From: a virus
Length of the DNA: 64,000 nt
Strand: one strand, 5' to 3'
IMG/VR virus record: IMGVR_UViG_3300037112_000155
Location: 1-64,000 of that record
Shown: positions 50,234-59,498 of the stretch, piece after piece
Position numbering within the stretch: position 1 is the first letter of the stretch
Layout of the letters: the number at the start of each line of letters is the position of its first letter
Notes under the pieces: model-generated
Seen by the model: the letters and a program-made list of their open reading frames with translations, nothing else
The model's database searches: none
Told to the model about the DNA's origin: nothing
Translations under genes and position numbers: made by a program

Positions 50234-52345
50234 TTAGCTGAGCTTCGTCCGACCCCACCGCACATCCGCAATCAGCCGGGTACGTGCAGGTTCGTCGGTG
50301 ATGTAAGAGAGCATCCGGTTCAGCTTCTGGGCGTCTTGCGCCTTCAGTTCCGGAATTTGCGCTTCAGGGTGGAACCCTTCGGACTCGCTTACATGCGCGT
50401 TGTCGGTTACCGTGGTGGCCGGGTCCTTGCCCGCTGCCTCCGGTGCGGCTACAACGGGCTTGGCCCACTGCAGCTCATTCAGGATGTCGGCGACGGAGTC
50501 GCGCAGGCTGGTGATATGCCGCTTCGCGTACTCGCTGATCTTGTCCTGGATCTTGGCTCCATCCAGGCCGGTGAAACCGTCCTTCTGGCGCAGGACACTG
50601 GCCATGACGATGGTGGTGGCCATGCTCAGCTTCGAGTCGTTGAAGAACTTGGCGATCGACTGATCCTTGATCGTGATCGTGCCCTGGAGCTTGGTGATCT
50701 CGGCTTCCTGGGTGACGACAGCCTCATCCTTGAGCGCCAGCTCGTCGTTGGAGACGAGCTTGGAGTCCTTGACGTGGTTGGCCAGCGTGGACTTCGCGTA
50801 CTCGACCCAGCGATCCTTGCCCCAACGCTCGCCGATGGAACCGTGAAGGTCTTCCATCTTCCAGCGCAGTTCCTGGCTCGCCTTGCCGTGCAACTTGTCC
50901 AGCGTCTCGTAGCAACCGAGAATCGACTTGGCTTCTTCGGTGGGCTCGGCCTTCTCTTCGGCATCGAGCAACTTGACGCCGACTGCGAGGGCCTTCAGCT
51001 CATCGCTGATCTTGACAACACCGTCGGTTGTCTTCTTGGCGTCCTTGATGTTCTCGCTGCACTCTTCGCAGACATTCTCACCGTCGGAAGTGACGCCCAT
51101 CTTGTCCTTGGTGAACTTCGCCTTGCAGGCAAAGCATTCGACCTTGTCCTTGACTTCCGTTGCCGGAGTCTCGGACTCGGCGACGGCGGCGGCGACGGCG
51201 GCAGCATCAACTGCATCCTTGACCTTATCGACGGTGGCGAGTTCTTCCGCGGAAGGAGCTGCGACGGCGTCGGTCACTGTAACAGGAGTGTCCTGCTTCC
51301 AGCTGTTCTTACGAATCTTGGCGGTCAGGGTCGACTGCAAGCTGCGCTTGGCGCTCTTGTCGTCTTCCGATTCCGGGGTCCAGGCCAGGAGCTGGTCGCG
51401 CACCGCAAAGGCATCGGTCGCGGTCAGTTCGGCACTTTTGATGGTCTGCTCAAGGGCAGCCAAATCGATCGTCATCTCGGGTTCCTCGTAATGAATCTGG
51501 ATGTCCGACTCATACAGACTGTCGGTCAGTTTGAGGCCCGCCTCGACCATGTGATCCTGGTCTCCGATCGGCAAGCCGAGAAAGAACATCTTCTCGAGGG
51601 AGTCCTTCAATTCCTTGGTCTTCACGGCGGCGAATGGATCGGCGCCGAAGTTGACGAAGGAGAGTTCCTCGTAGCGGAAGCGACCGGAGATAATGAACAT
51701 CCGGCGGCCATCAACGAGCTGCCCAGGGCGATGCTCGCACTTATCGTTCGAAGCCCAATCGGTGTGGCAGATTGAGCAGATTGCCTCGTCGGTGATGGCA
51801 CCGGCCGAAACGCAAAGGTATTCGTCGCGGAGGATCTTCTTGATCGCTTCCGGATTGGTGATGGTCAGGCCGAGTTCGATGTGGCCCAGACCACGGTAGT
51901 CGGACAGGGGGACTAGATTGTCGGTGATCCAGTCGACAGCTTTGAAGAGACCTACCTTCTTGGACCGGGCATCCCGGTTGTAGAAGACCGAATCCTTGAG
52001 GATCGGATAGTCCTTCGCATACTGCCAGGAGTCATCGATGTACTTGGCCTCGCGAACGCGGCCCAGAACCTCGCCATCCTCACTGTGTCCACGCAACACT
52101 GGAAGCGCCGGCTTGTGCTTCGGCAGCCAGGTGTGGACTGAGTCCTGCATGAAATCAGGACGGTAAAACTTGCGGTTGCCGGTGACCAGACCGGCGTGCG
52201 TCGCGTTGACGCGCACGAGCAGGCTACTGCCTGTCTCGGAGGTAGAGTCCTTGCACTCGAAGAAGTGTTTCTTATCCTCAAGGACCTCTTTCGGACGGAA
52301 TGTCAGAAAGTCTCGGACCTTGAGCCAGCGTCGCTCGTTGGACAT
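50234..52345 (-). CDS. Prohead protease fused to a scaffold-like region, with two Cys clusters
   Basis: 703 aa. Residues 40-185 match the HK97/S78-type prohead protease: G-N-R-K-F-Y-R (56-62), V-L-R-G-H-S-E-D-G with catalytic His 87, and Y-L-C-V-S-A-G with Ser 180. A Cys/His group follows at C190, C193, C203 and H205. The middle is Ala/Glu/Lys-rich helix (about 280-400), then a zinc-ribbon-like C-F-A-C ... C-E-E-C (about 400-430), and a long scaffold-like helical region ending in R-L-I-A-D-V-R-W-G-R. The family cleaves itself, the scaffold and the capsid during maturation. Protease-scaffold fusions are known; the two zinc-like clusters are unusual. Confidence 0.85.
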   Translation of the reverse strand: MSNERRWLKVRDFLTFRPKEVLEDKKHFFECKDSTSETGSSLLVRVNATHAGLVTGNRKFYRPDFMQDSVHTWLPKHKPALPVLRGHSEDGEVLGRVREAKYIDDSWQYAKDYPILKDSVFYNRDARSKKVGLFKAVDWITDNLVPLSDYRGLGHIELGLTITNPEAIKKILRDEYLCVSAGAITDEAICSICHTDWASNDKCEHRPGQLVDGRRMFIISGRFRYEELSFVNFGADPFAAVKTKELKDSLEKMFFLGLPIGDQDHMVEAGLKLTDSLYESDIQIHYEEPEMTIDLAALEQTIKSAELTATDAFAVRDQLLAWTPESEDDKSAKRSLQSTLTAKIRKNSWKQDTPVTVTDAVAAPSAEELATVDKVKDAVDAAAVAAAVAESETPATEVKDKVECFACKAKFTKDKMGVTSDGENVCEECSENIKDAKKTTDGVVKISDELKALAVGVKLLDAEEKAEPTEEAKSILGCYETLDKLHGKASQELRWKMEDLHGSIGERWGKDRWVEYAKSTLANHVKDSKLVSNDELALKDEAVVTQEAEITKLQGTITIKDQSIAKFFNDSKLSMATTIVMASVLRQKDGFTGLDGAKIQDKISEYAKRHITSLRDSVADILNELQWAKPVVAAPEAAGKDPATTVTDNAHVSESEGFHPEAQIPELKAQDAQKLNRMLSYITDEPARTRLIADVRWGRTKLS

Positions 52346-52415
52346 GTCGGCTTGGTCTTCCTGACGAACTGTCAGTCACCCGGGTAACGTAGTTCTTGTC
52401 CGGCGTCGACTGCAG

Positions 52416-52598
52416 TTAGTTCTGTACGTTGAGGGGGATCTCGAGCAGGAAAGAACCGCCTGCGGGGATCTGGGATACCTGTACCGGACTCTGGAACATT
52501 GCCCCGGCGCCCATTGCAAGCGCGGTCTCCAGCGGTGCGGATACAATGCCGGTGGGGTTGATCTCCCTAACTGGCAAGTGCGTCGTGAAGTTCGACAT
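52416..52598 (-). CDS. Small hypothetical protein
   Basis: 60 aa. Its start overlaps the 3' end of the portal gene in another frame and has GAGG nine bases upstream of ATG. The sequence is moderately hydrophobic (A-L-A-M-G-A-G-A-M-F) but has no clear membrane helix; the end, S-F-L-L-E-I-P-L-N, looks like a beta strand. A promoter-like element lies about 105 bp upstream inside the portal gene. Probably real, function unknown. Confidence 0.55.
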   Translation of the reverse strand: MSNFTTHLPVREINPTGIVSAPLETALAMGAGAMFQSPVQVSQIPAGGSFLLEIPLNVQN

Positions 52599-54810
52599 CG
52601 TCTACTACCTCTTCCTCGATGCCTTCCCGAAGGAGGACAGAGAGAAGTTCAGGGTCAGAGGTCTCAGCGATCATGGCCTTCAATCGGCTAAGTCCATCTC
52701 TCACCTGTCTAGTATAGGAATCACCACCCGAACCGGTGATTTCAGCTTTCTCCATACGGTCCAGGACCTGATCTACCACTTCCGAACTGACCGACTGCCA
52801 CTGTTTCGGCGCGGACTGTCCATCGCTGATCATGTCCTCGCGCGCCAGCAGCAAGCCTTCGTACAACTCGCCCATGAAGGATTCACGGCTGGACTTAGCC
52901 TTGGTCGGCCCCAGGCCGCTGCCGTGCTGGTTGGTCGGGCGCATCTTATTCGAGACGGCGGCCGCGGTCTGCGTCGTCTTCTTGGCGGTTGAGCGGCGCG
53001 GCGCGCCGGCGGCGCCCTTGCGCGCGGTAGCATTCGCCACCGCTACCTTGGCCTTGGCGATGACAGGCAGATGCTTGGCCTGGGCGGCGAGACTCTGCTC
53101 CTCGTGACCGGTCTTGGTCTCGGAGAGTTTGGCCTGCGCCTCCATCAGCTTGATCTGGGTGCCTGCCATCTTCTTTTCGTTGTCGACATTGGCGGCGTTG
53201 ATTTCGAGGGTCGAGGCAGTCTTGAACTTGGTAATCTCCTTCTCAAGCTTCACCACATGCAGGCTGAAGTGGGTGTTGCCCCGATCCTTCGGAGTCATCG
53301 CCTTGTACTTCAGGCGCTTGCGGGCTTCATCCTCGGTGATGAGGTGGGAGTTGAAGAGAGCCAGGACGTGGGTCTCTTCCTTGATCCGGTTGTCGAGATC
53401 CAGTTCGTGGAACCGGATGAAGGTGCGGGCCACGCCCTTCTGCACGGAGGTCGAGTAGTTCGCCTCCATGAACCAGTCGCGGAACATGAACATCCGGATC
53501 TGATCGGCCAGGTCATCGAGATCGGCCTTGATCGAATCCTTGAGGTTCTGCGAGATGTTGTCGGCGGTGGCGCGCGTTGCGTCCGCGCCTTCGCCCATGT
53601 CGATGGCGCTCATGCCCAGCCCGACATAGACGCGGCTCTTGTAGTGCGTTACCAGTGGGGAGAAGTCGAGGGACTTGCCTTCGGCGCCGACGGCGCTGAT
53701 CTTGACGCGCTCGTCCGAGACATAGACGCCTTCCTTCGGCATGTTCTCGATCTGCCAGCGGACCAGGTCGATCTCAGACTCGCCGTTGTCGCCGTAGGTG
53801 CAAGGCGCTTCCGCGGTGCCCACTTGAACGTGGAACAACGGGAACAAGTGGTTGATGAACAGCAGTTCGACGTTCTCTTCCAAGCGGCGGAGCGCAAAGA
53901 TGTCGTCGCGGACGGCGATCGTGCGCGGGGTGGCATAGATGTGGCCGGCCTTGAGATCGGAGGACCACTTGAAGTGGATGATGTCTTCGACCGGGATGTC
54001 CTGCCACGGAACGGCGGAGTCGAAGAAGCGACGCCACTTCACGATCCGGCCATGCTCGAGGTAGGGCTGGATGGTGTGGGCCGGGATGATCGAATAGGCG
54101 GCGACCGGCGCCGGCATCCCCTTCTTGCGGGGAACCGGGGACGCATCTTCCTTGCGCAGCTTGTGAACAAAGCAGTTGGAGCAGGTGAAGAGGTTGTACA
54201 GAATGCCCTTGAGCAGGCTGGGGAAACTGCGCTCCGAGACAAACTCCATGACGTCGATGCGGTGCTGGATGTACTCAGCGTCCTCATCCCGGTCGCTCAT
54301 GATCTCGTAGCCGGCGCGGGCGGCGAGCGCCAGCTTCCGGTGGACCATCTGCTTTACATAGACTTCGGTGTCCACGATGGCATGCGGTTCGCGCATGTCG
54401 TATTCCGGCTGCAGGACCCCATTCCACATGTAATAGGTGCCGATGTAGTCGGCCGCCTTGGCCTGCTTGATCCGGGTGATGTCCGGGTTGATGATCTTCC
54501 CGGCATCGGCGATCTTCATCCCGCTGTCGACGGTCGTCTTCCAGGCGCGCATCTGGGCATCGGTGACGTGGCGTGCTCCGGTCGGGATCTCCCGCGGCTG
54601 GAAGGTTCCGCCGGTGTACGAAGCGGTACGATCGCCGAGCCCTTTGATGTTGGGCTCCATCTGCTTGCCGGCAACCGTCCTCCGCATCGCGATCGGCTTC
54701 GACGCGCTCTTCAGCGTGCCGTCCGTGAATGCCATGAGGCGGGTGAGCCGATACGTTTCCTGGATCTGAAGACGGTCTGCTTTCATCTGGTTAGCGGTCT
54801 TGCTGGGCAT
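52567..54810 (-). CDS. Portal protein
   Basis: 747 aa. It lies between terminase and protease and has a portal-type layout: an N-terminal alpha/beta domain, a D-I-I-H-F-K-W-S-S-D segment (about 270), long central helices, and a Lys/Ala/Glu-rich helical C-terminus (residues about 520-660) like a barrel or crown. Motifs include G-M-S-A-I-D-M-G-E-G-A-D-A-T-R and F-I-R-F-H-E-L-D-L-D-N-R-I-K-E-E. It forms the dodecameric ring through which DNA enters and leaves. The last 90 residues are a separate acidic module. Confidence 0.83.
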   Translation of the reverse strand: MPSKTANQMKADRLQIQETYRLTRLMAFTDGTLKSASKPIAMRRTVAGKQMEPNIKGLGDRTASYTGGTFQPREIPTGARHVTDAQMRAWKTTVDSGMKIADAGKIINPDITRIKQAKAADYIGTYYMWNGVLQPEYDMREPHAIVDTEVYVKQMVHRKLALAARAGYEIMSDRDEDAEYIQHRIDVMEFVSERSFPSLLKGILYNLFTCSNCFVHKLRKEDASPVPRKKGMPAPVAAYSIIPAHTIQPYLEHGRIVKWRRFFDSAVPWQDIPVEDIIHFKWSSDLKAGHIYATPRTIAVRDDIFALRRLEENVELLFINHLFPLFHVQVGTAEAPCTYGDNGESEIDLVRWQIENMPKEGVYVSDERVKISAVGAEGKSLDFSPLVTHYKSRVYVGLGMSAIDMGEGADATRATADNISQNLKDSIKADLDDLADQIRMFMFRDWFMEANYSTSVQKGVARTFIRFHELDLDNRIKEETHVLALFNSHLITEDEARKRLKYKAMTPKDRGNTHFSLHVVKLEKEITKFKTASTLEINAANVDNEKKMAGTQIKLMEAQAKLSETKTGHEEQSLAAQAKHLPVIAKAKVAVANATARKGAAGAPRRSTAKKTTQTAAAVSNKMRPTNQHGSGLGPTKAKSSRESFMGELYEGLLLAREDMISDGQSAPKQWQSVSSEVVDQVLDRMEKAEITGSGGDSYTRQVRDGLSRLKAMIAETSDPELLSVLLREGIEEEVVDDVELHDALAS
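52705..52720 (-). promoter_or_regulatory. Recurring promoter-like element (copy 4, inside the portal gene)
   Basis: Minus strand TTCCTATACTAGACAG within the 3' part of the portal coding region. It would supply transcripts of the small protein, protease/scaffold and capsid genes. It differs from copies 1 and 3 by a single T-to-C change, despite being under coding constraint. Confidence 0.55.
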
Positions 54811-56426
54811 TAGCTTGCTCCAAGGGTGGGTGCCTTGACGGCCGCCGAAGTGGCGACGAGGGTCAGGCCTCCGTTGACCAGAGTGGTCTGGACGCTGCTC
54901 GGTGGCGCGGGAACGGAAGGAGGAACGGCCTGCATCTGGCTGTTCACGACAACATAAGAGGATCCGGTGGCGGACTGCATGCCGTTCATGATCTGGGTGA
55001 CGGCCTGCATCTGACTGATGGTCTGGGTGCCGCCCACGGGCGCCGCGGATCCGGTGAAAGAGAGGACGGATCGCGCGAGCTGGGTGAGCGTGTTCAAAGC
55101 CTGGGTACTACACATCAGGTCCAGCTGGGTGTTCATGTCGCCAACACGGCGCTGCAGGAGCTTCTGAAACGACTCCTGGACCAGGCTGGCTTTCTTCATG
55201 CCTTCGTGTTGTGCCCAGTCGAGATGGGTGGCCAGGGCGGTCAGGCCCTGGGACATCTTGCCAACGCCAGGAACGGACCAAACGCTTTCCGGAACGGCCG
55301 GCTTCTGAGCCGCCGCGTTGTGCGGGAGTCCGCAACTGTAGCCGAAGGACATTCCCTTCAGACCGCCGGTGGTGTGGTTGTAGGCCTGCTTGACGCCGCC
55401 GGCAGCCTGACCCACCAGGGCAGTTGCAAGTTGTACCTGCTTGACCATGTCGCCTATGTTGCTGGTGATCTGGCGGAGCGGCATGATTGCGGTCTGAATG
55501 AACCGATCGGCCATGAACTCCATCGTGGAGGCCTCGGCGATCAGCATCATGAAGGCGTAGCCGGTGAGCCCGTTGACCACTGACTTCAACCGCGGGAGAT
55601 GGGCAAACCCGATCAGCGAGTCGAACAGAGCCGTCATACGAATCAGGTTCGCGGCCGGCTCGATGAAGTATTGGTTCAGGACGTTGTTGACGTCCTGGTC
55701 GATGACACCCGTCGTTGCCGCCAGCTGATAGACCGAAGCGTAGGAACTCTGGAATGAGTCAAACGCGTCGTTCATGATGGACGACAGGGCAGGCGACACG
55801 TCCTGGCCGCGCACCGAGATCAAGCTCGGCTTGCCGCTCGTGAGCGCCGCCGCCGGCGCCGCCAGCACGGGGTACCTGGCCAGTTCGGTCGCTACGGTGT
55901 TGAAGAGGGCGGTATCTCCCTTGAGTTGACGGAGCAGCAGGGGCAGCTGGTACTGGAACTTGCCGCTGTTGAGCAAGCCGTTCTCAATTGCCTGAGCCAC
56001 CTGGCTCACAGCCGCCGCCTGGAAGGCGTTGACTTCACAGGCGCTGTTGGTGCCAAGCGCGGTGTCGATCTGCAGCGCGGCCAGTTCTGCGTCCAGCATC
56101 CGGCCGTACATGTTGACGGTCAGCGAAGTCGGGACGATCTGGTTCGGGTAGAGAATCTCCAGCGACTGCGCCGTGCTGGGGTCGACGGCGGGATCGAACT
56201 CCACGCCCAATCCCTGGCTGCGCGCCAGGATCACATCCTGAAGGTACCGATTGGCATTGAGCAGCTCCTTGGCTCTGGCGATCAACTGTCCTGCCACTGA
56301 CGTGTTCAGCGAATTCGTCTGTCCGGGGTTCATGAACAGACCGGGTTGCTGAACAGAATTGACCGGGATCGTCGCGGGAACGGTAGGCGGCGGGGTGTAC
56401 GCGAACTTGATCGAATCGAAGGACAT
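54810..56426 (-). CDS. Hypothetical helical virion protein
   Basis: 538 aa, mostly alpha-helical, Ala/Leu/Gln-rich, with no Cys cluster. There is a moderately hydrophobic stretch at about residues 290-315 (V-N-G-L-T-G-Y-A-F-M-M-L-I-A-E-A). A Pro/Gln/Val-rich N-terminus and a low-complexity C-terminus flank the helical body. It lies between portal and a small gene and overlaps both in TAATG style. May be an internal head protein or portal-associated factor; I do not recognise its family. Confidence 0.78.
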   Translation of the reverse strand: MSFDSIKFAYTPPPTVPATIPVNSVQQPGLFMNPGQTNSLNTSVAGQLIARAKELLNANRYLQDVILARSQGLGVEFDPAVDPSTAQSLEILYPNQIVPTSLTVNMYGRMLDAELAALQIDTALGTNSACEVNAFQAAAVSQVAQAIENGLLNSGKFQYQLPLLLRQLKGDTALFNTVATELARYPVLAAPAAALTSGKPSLISVRGQDVSPALSSIMNDAFDSFQSSYASVYQLAATTGVIDQDVNNVLNQYFIEPAANLIRMTALFDSLIGFAHLPRLKSVVNGLTGYAFMMLIAEASTMEFMADRFIQTAIMPLRQITSNIGDMVKQVQLATALVGQAAGGVKQAYNHTTGGLKGMSFGYSCGLPHNAAAQKPAVPESVWSVPGVGKMSQGLTALATHLDWAQHEGMKKASLVQESFQKLLQRRVGDMNTQLDLMCSTQALNTLTQLARSVLSFTGSAAPVGGTQTISQMQAVTQIMNGMQSATGSSYVVVNSQMQAVPPSVPAPPSSVQTTLVNGGLTLVATSAAVKAPTLGAS

Positions 56427-56845
56427 TAGGCGCTCGGGAGGTTGGCGGAAACGACTGAAGACCCGGTCGCGTCCTGCAGGTCGTCAGGATCCACGGCGAA
56501 GACCTGGTCGTAGCCGATCATCCTCTGGAAGGCCAGACCGACCGTTCCCAGGGATTCAGTGGTGTAGAGATGCCGCTCCACATCGAGGTTGAGAGGCGCG
56601 CGATGCACGATCAGACTCCAGGCGGCCTTGAGCAGGGTGCTGACGCTCGAGTACACCGTCATCTCCTCAAAGAAGTCCTGCAGGCCGAGGAAGCCCTGCT
56701 TCAGGAATTCCAGGATGCCGTTGTAGGCCAGCTCCTGCATGAACGGGAACTTCTCCAGCTTGTTGATGACCGACACGGCGATCGGCTTGTCGTAACTCGC
56801 TGCGGTGTCCGCGGCAATGTTGTTCTGGGTATCGCCGTTCGCCAT
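56426..56845 (-). CDS. Hypothetical small protein between terminase and portal
   Basis: 139 aa. Mixed helical sequence with aromatic clusters (K-F-P-F-M-Q-E-L-A-Y-N, F-L-K-Q-G-F-L-G-L-Q-D-F-F-E-E-M). Its stop overlaps the next start. It directly follows the large terminase gene. The terminase small subunit has not been identified in the window, but I see no HTH in this protein to support that role. Confidence 0.72.
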   Translation of the reverse strand: MANGDTQNNIAADTAASYDKPIAVSVINKLEKFPFMQELAYNGILEFLKQGFLGLQDFFEEMTVYSSVSTLLKAAWSLIVHRAPLNLDVERHLYTTESLGTVGLAFQRMIGYDQVFAVDPDDLQDATGSSVVSANLPSA

Positions 56846-58972
56846 TTAGTAGCTCCTGAATCGAGTCCGGGAAGTCTGCGGGTTGCCGTACTGCGAACCT
56901 CCCCGCGAGGCTCCCTGGAAGACTCCGGTCCGGGAGGGTACGCGTCCGTTGGAACTGGCAGCGCCGCCTCCGGTGGGGGCGGCAATGTAGCTGCCCTTGG
57001 AGAGGTACATCAGCCGGTATTTCTCCTGCAGCGATGTTCCCGTCTGGGCAGCAGTAACGCGGGAAGGAACCCCGGACGCCTGACGGCGGAGTTGCCGGTT
57101 TTGCTCAATCCGCGCGGCTGGACTCTGTTCTGGATCGTCCGCTGCCGCCGGCTGGGTATTGACCACAGTTGCCGGCAGTCCCCAGCCTGACACGTGCGCG
57201 ATCTGTACCAAACGCCGGATGGATTCTTTGGTGTGCCAGAGGCCGTAGTTCAGCTCGATCCCCAGCATCGACAGCATGCAGGCGTCGAGGTCATGGTCGC
57301 CAGATTCGGAGTCGGTGATGTAGGTGTCGGCTGCGCCGCCCTTGGTCCAGGTCTTGACCCGGTAGCCGCGGAGCTGCTCTTCGAGGGTGTTGTACTCGCG
57401 CGAGATCTCGACCAGGCCGGCTTCGAAGGCCATGACCATGCCTTCAACCATGAAGGGTTTGGTGCGGCGCTTCAGAATGTCGTCCTTCGGATCGGCCAGG
57501 TACTTGGAATTGGGGTCCCGGTTGGGGACGATGGCGTTGGTTTCGAGCTTGGCGCCGAAGTCGATGACCTTGATGTACTTCAGCTTGGCGGTGTCAGGGT
57601 CGAAGGTGCCGGCGGCGACGCCGATCTCCTTGATCAACTCGTCCTGGACAAAGCCGAACCCCGCGTCCACGTACACGTAGTCGCAGTGCCACATCTTGTT
57701 GATCTCGACGATGCGGGCCATGGACTTGCGGGTCGTCGACTTGGGGTCGTCGATGGTCTCGTGATGCACCACTCTCCGCTTGCGGGTCGAAGGATCGTAC
57801 TGGGTGACCACGATGCGGGTGCCGGTGCCTTTGCCGTTCCAGTCGATGCCCATCACATGGTTCTTGTCCGGGGAGTACATCGAAGACCGCATGGTGAACG
57901 GCATCATCGCCGCGTCGACGAAGGCGCTCTTGAAGAGCCCGGCCTCGGGATCGCCGAACTCGGCCAGCCACTCATGGCGATAGCGGTCCATGGTCTTGGC
58001 TTCGGCCAAGCAGGCCTCTTCATTGAGAGTTTCACTGCCCCAGTCCGGGTGATCCATGACCGGGTGGAAGAACTCCTGGTACTCGGCCAGCTTGTTGCAC
58101 ATCTGCCAGTACATCTCGCGCTTGCCGGTCGGCGTCGAGGAACCGTGGAAGGTGACGTTCTTGAAGCGCCGCAACAGCGGCATGATCGCCTGGTAATCCT
58201 TGTCGGCGAGAAAGTCCTGCTCCTCGAGCCGGATGCGGCGCGGGGATTGCGATCGAATGGAGTCAGCGCCCTTACCGGACTTCGATCCGGCGGTGAAGAT
58301 GGTCAGGACCGAGCCATTGCCGAAGCGGATCATGGCGTACGGCTGCTGTTTCTTCTGCAGGATCTCGAACTCACGGGTCGGCGAGTTCTCGACCTGGAAG
58401 TTGATCTCATCCCACCACAACTGAGCTTGCGCGGCCGATGGACAGAGCACCAGGGTCTGGGTGTTCTTGTTGTTGCAGAGGAAGTGCATCTCCTCCACCA
58501 CGCCGCTCATGGTCTTGCCCAGGCCGCGGCCCCAACGGTCGATCTTGCGTGGCGAGGTGCAGCGCAGAGCTTCTTCCTGGTAGAAACGGGGGATGAAAGA
58601 GACGATGTCGCCGTCGTCATTCTTGACGACGATGTGGCGTGAGCCCCAGAACGCGGGATCATAGATCTCCCGGATCTCGTCGATCGACATCTCCTCGCCG
58701 TCGGCGTGCATGCGCGCCTTCGCCGCCTCATAATCAGGGGTGTCGTAGACGCCAAAGCACTTGATGACGAAGGGCTTGCCTGGATGCTTGGTGCGGTAGT
58801 GCTCCTGGCAGTTCTGGCACTGGGCGCACTGCATCCGCCGAATGATGCCAGCTTTGTCGCTGCCCTCGGCGTGTTCTTTCTGATCGCGTTTGATGGCGTT
58901 GGCGAGAAAGGACCGATCTTCCTCAGAAAGACCGGCCACAAGATCGGCCAACGGAACGAATCCAGTGCTCAC
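56846..58972 (-). CDS. Terminase large subunit
   Basis: 708 aa. ATPase domain: Walker A R-W-G-R-G-L-G-K-T (146-154), Walker B R-I-R-L-E-E (246-251, Glu-Glu where Asp-Glu is usual), coupling motif S-S-T (278-280). Nuclease domain: G-I-D-W-N-G-K-G (Asp 377), Y-V-D-A-G-F-G (Asp 436) and a C-terminal G-D-H-D-L-D-A-C. The enzyme translocates DNA into the head and cuts concatemers. Unusual: an N-terminal Cys group C49-x2-C52-x2-C55 ... C72, like a zinc site, before the ATPase. The C-terminal 100 residues are Gly/Ser/Arg/Gln-rich and probably disordered. Confidence 0.94.
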   Translation of the reverse strand: MSTGFVPLADLVAGLSEEDRSFLANAIKRDQKEHAEGSDKAGIIRRMQCAQCQNCQEHYRTKHPGKPFVIKCFGVYDTPDYEAAKARMHADGEEMSIDEIREIYDPAFWGSRHIVVKNDDGDIVSFIPRFYQEEALRCTSPRKIDRWGRGLGKTMSGVVEEMHFLCNNKNTQTLVLCPSAAQAQLWWDEINFQVENSPTREFEILQKKQQPYAMIRFGNGSVLTIFTAGSKSGKGADSIRSQSPRRIRLEEQDFLADKDYQAIMPLLRRFKNVTFHGSSTPTGKREMYWQMCNKLAEYQEFFHPVMDHPDWGSETLNEEACLAEAKTMDRYRHEWLAEFGDPEAGLFKSAFVDAAMMPFTMRSSMYSPDKNHVMGIDWNGKGTGTRIVVTQYDPSTRKRRVVHHETIDDPKSTTRKSMARIVEINKMWHCDYVYVDAGFGFVQDELIKEIGVAAGTFDPDTAKLKYIKVIDFGAKLETNAIVPNRDPNSKYLADPKDDILKRRTKPFMVEGMVMAFEAGLVEISREYNTLEEQLRGYRVKTWTKGGAADTYITDSESGDHDLDACMLSMLGIELNYGLWHTKESIRRLVQIAHVSGWGLPATVVNTQPAAADDPEQSPAARIEQNRQLRRQASGVPSRVTAAQTGTSLQEKYRLMYLSKGSYIAAPTGGGAASSNGRVPSRTGVFQGASRGGSQYGNPQTSRTRFRSY

Positions 58973-58985
58973 AAGTTGTCCTGTA

Positions 58986-59402
58986 TTAGCCGGTGCGGCG
59001 AACCTTCAACGTCAGGGTTCCCGTGCCAGACCATGCGGATACGGCGAAGAGAAACGAACCTCCGCCGAGCAGCTGGTTGTTCTCGGCAAAGCCGGCATAG
59101 AGGTTGCTGCTCTTGAGCGTGCTTACCCCGGGGAAGACTGCCAGCGGAGTCACGCCGTCGGCCGCCAACACCGTGATCGTGCAACCGGTGTGCAGGTCGC
59201 TGAAGGTGGCCACCAGCTCGATCGCGTTGGCATCGACAGGGATGGCTGCGGATGTCTGGTCGCCAGTGACAGCGTTGAACACGAGGAAGCCGTCGTTATA
59301 CCGCGCAGGCAGGTCGCCTACACCAAAGCCAGGAGGCATCGCCCCGAACATCGGGTGAGGGGTATTGAGCACGTTGCGCTTGAAATCCAGGTAGTCGCCC
59401 AT
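58986..59402 (-). CDS. Small beta-rich virion-type protein
   Basis: 138 aa from the ATG at 59402 with GGAG upstream; a TTG five codons earlier is possible. Composition and strand pattern (T-I-T-V-L-A-A-D-G-V-T-P-L-A-V-F-P-G, T-G-T-L-T-L-K-V-R-R) suggest a small beta-sandwich protein, as for head-decoration or tail-spike modules. It is the gene immediately upstream of the large terminase. Family unknown. Confidence 0.75.
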   Translation of the reverse strand: MGDYLDFKRNVLNTPHPMFGAMPPGFGVGDLPARYNDGFLVFNAVTGDQTSAAIPVDANAIELVATFSDLHTGCTITVLAADGVTPLAVFPGVSTLKSSNLYAGFAENNQLLGGGSFLFAVSAWSGTGTLTLKVRRTG

Positions 59403-59430
59403 GAGTAGGAACTCCAATTTGAAGGGTTTG

Positions 59431-59498
59431 GTCGAAAAGCGTTATCGGCGGTCGAAAACCGCTATGAATCCGCTCTTCGAGTCGAAGACTGTTATCGG
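59431..59498. repeat. Three direct repeats upstream of the terminase region
   Basis: GTCGAAAAGCGTTATCGG (59431-59448), GTCGAAAACCGCTATGAA (59451-59468) and GTCGAAGACTGTTATCGG (59481-59498) are imperfect copies spaced 20 and 30 bp apart, almost entirely in the 89-bp gap between two genes. The helical spacing (multiples of ten) suggests a protein-binding array: packaging site, operator or replication-related iterons. No other feature is seen in this gap. Confidence 0.55.

Noticed and set aside
49376-51775. 799-codon open frame on the plus strand
   Set aside because: Antisense shadow of the capsid-associated and protease/scaffold genes; no recognisable motif and it spans two minus-strand genes.
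56426-56845. Small terminase subunit next to the large subunit
   Set aside because: No HTH or oligomerisation motif is visible, and the gene is downstream rather than upstream of the large subunit; left as hypothetical.
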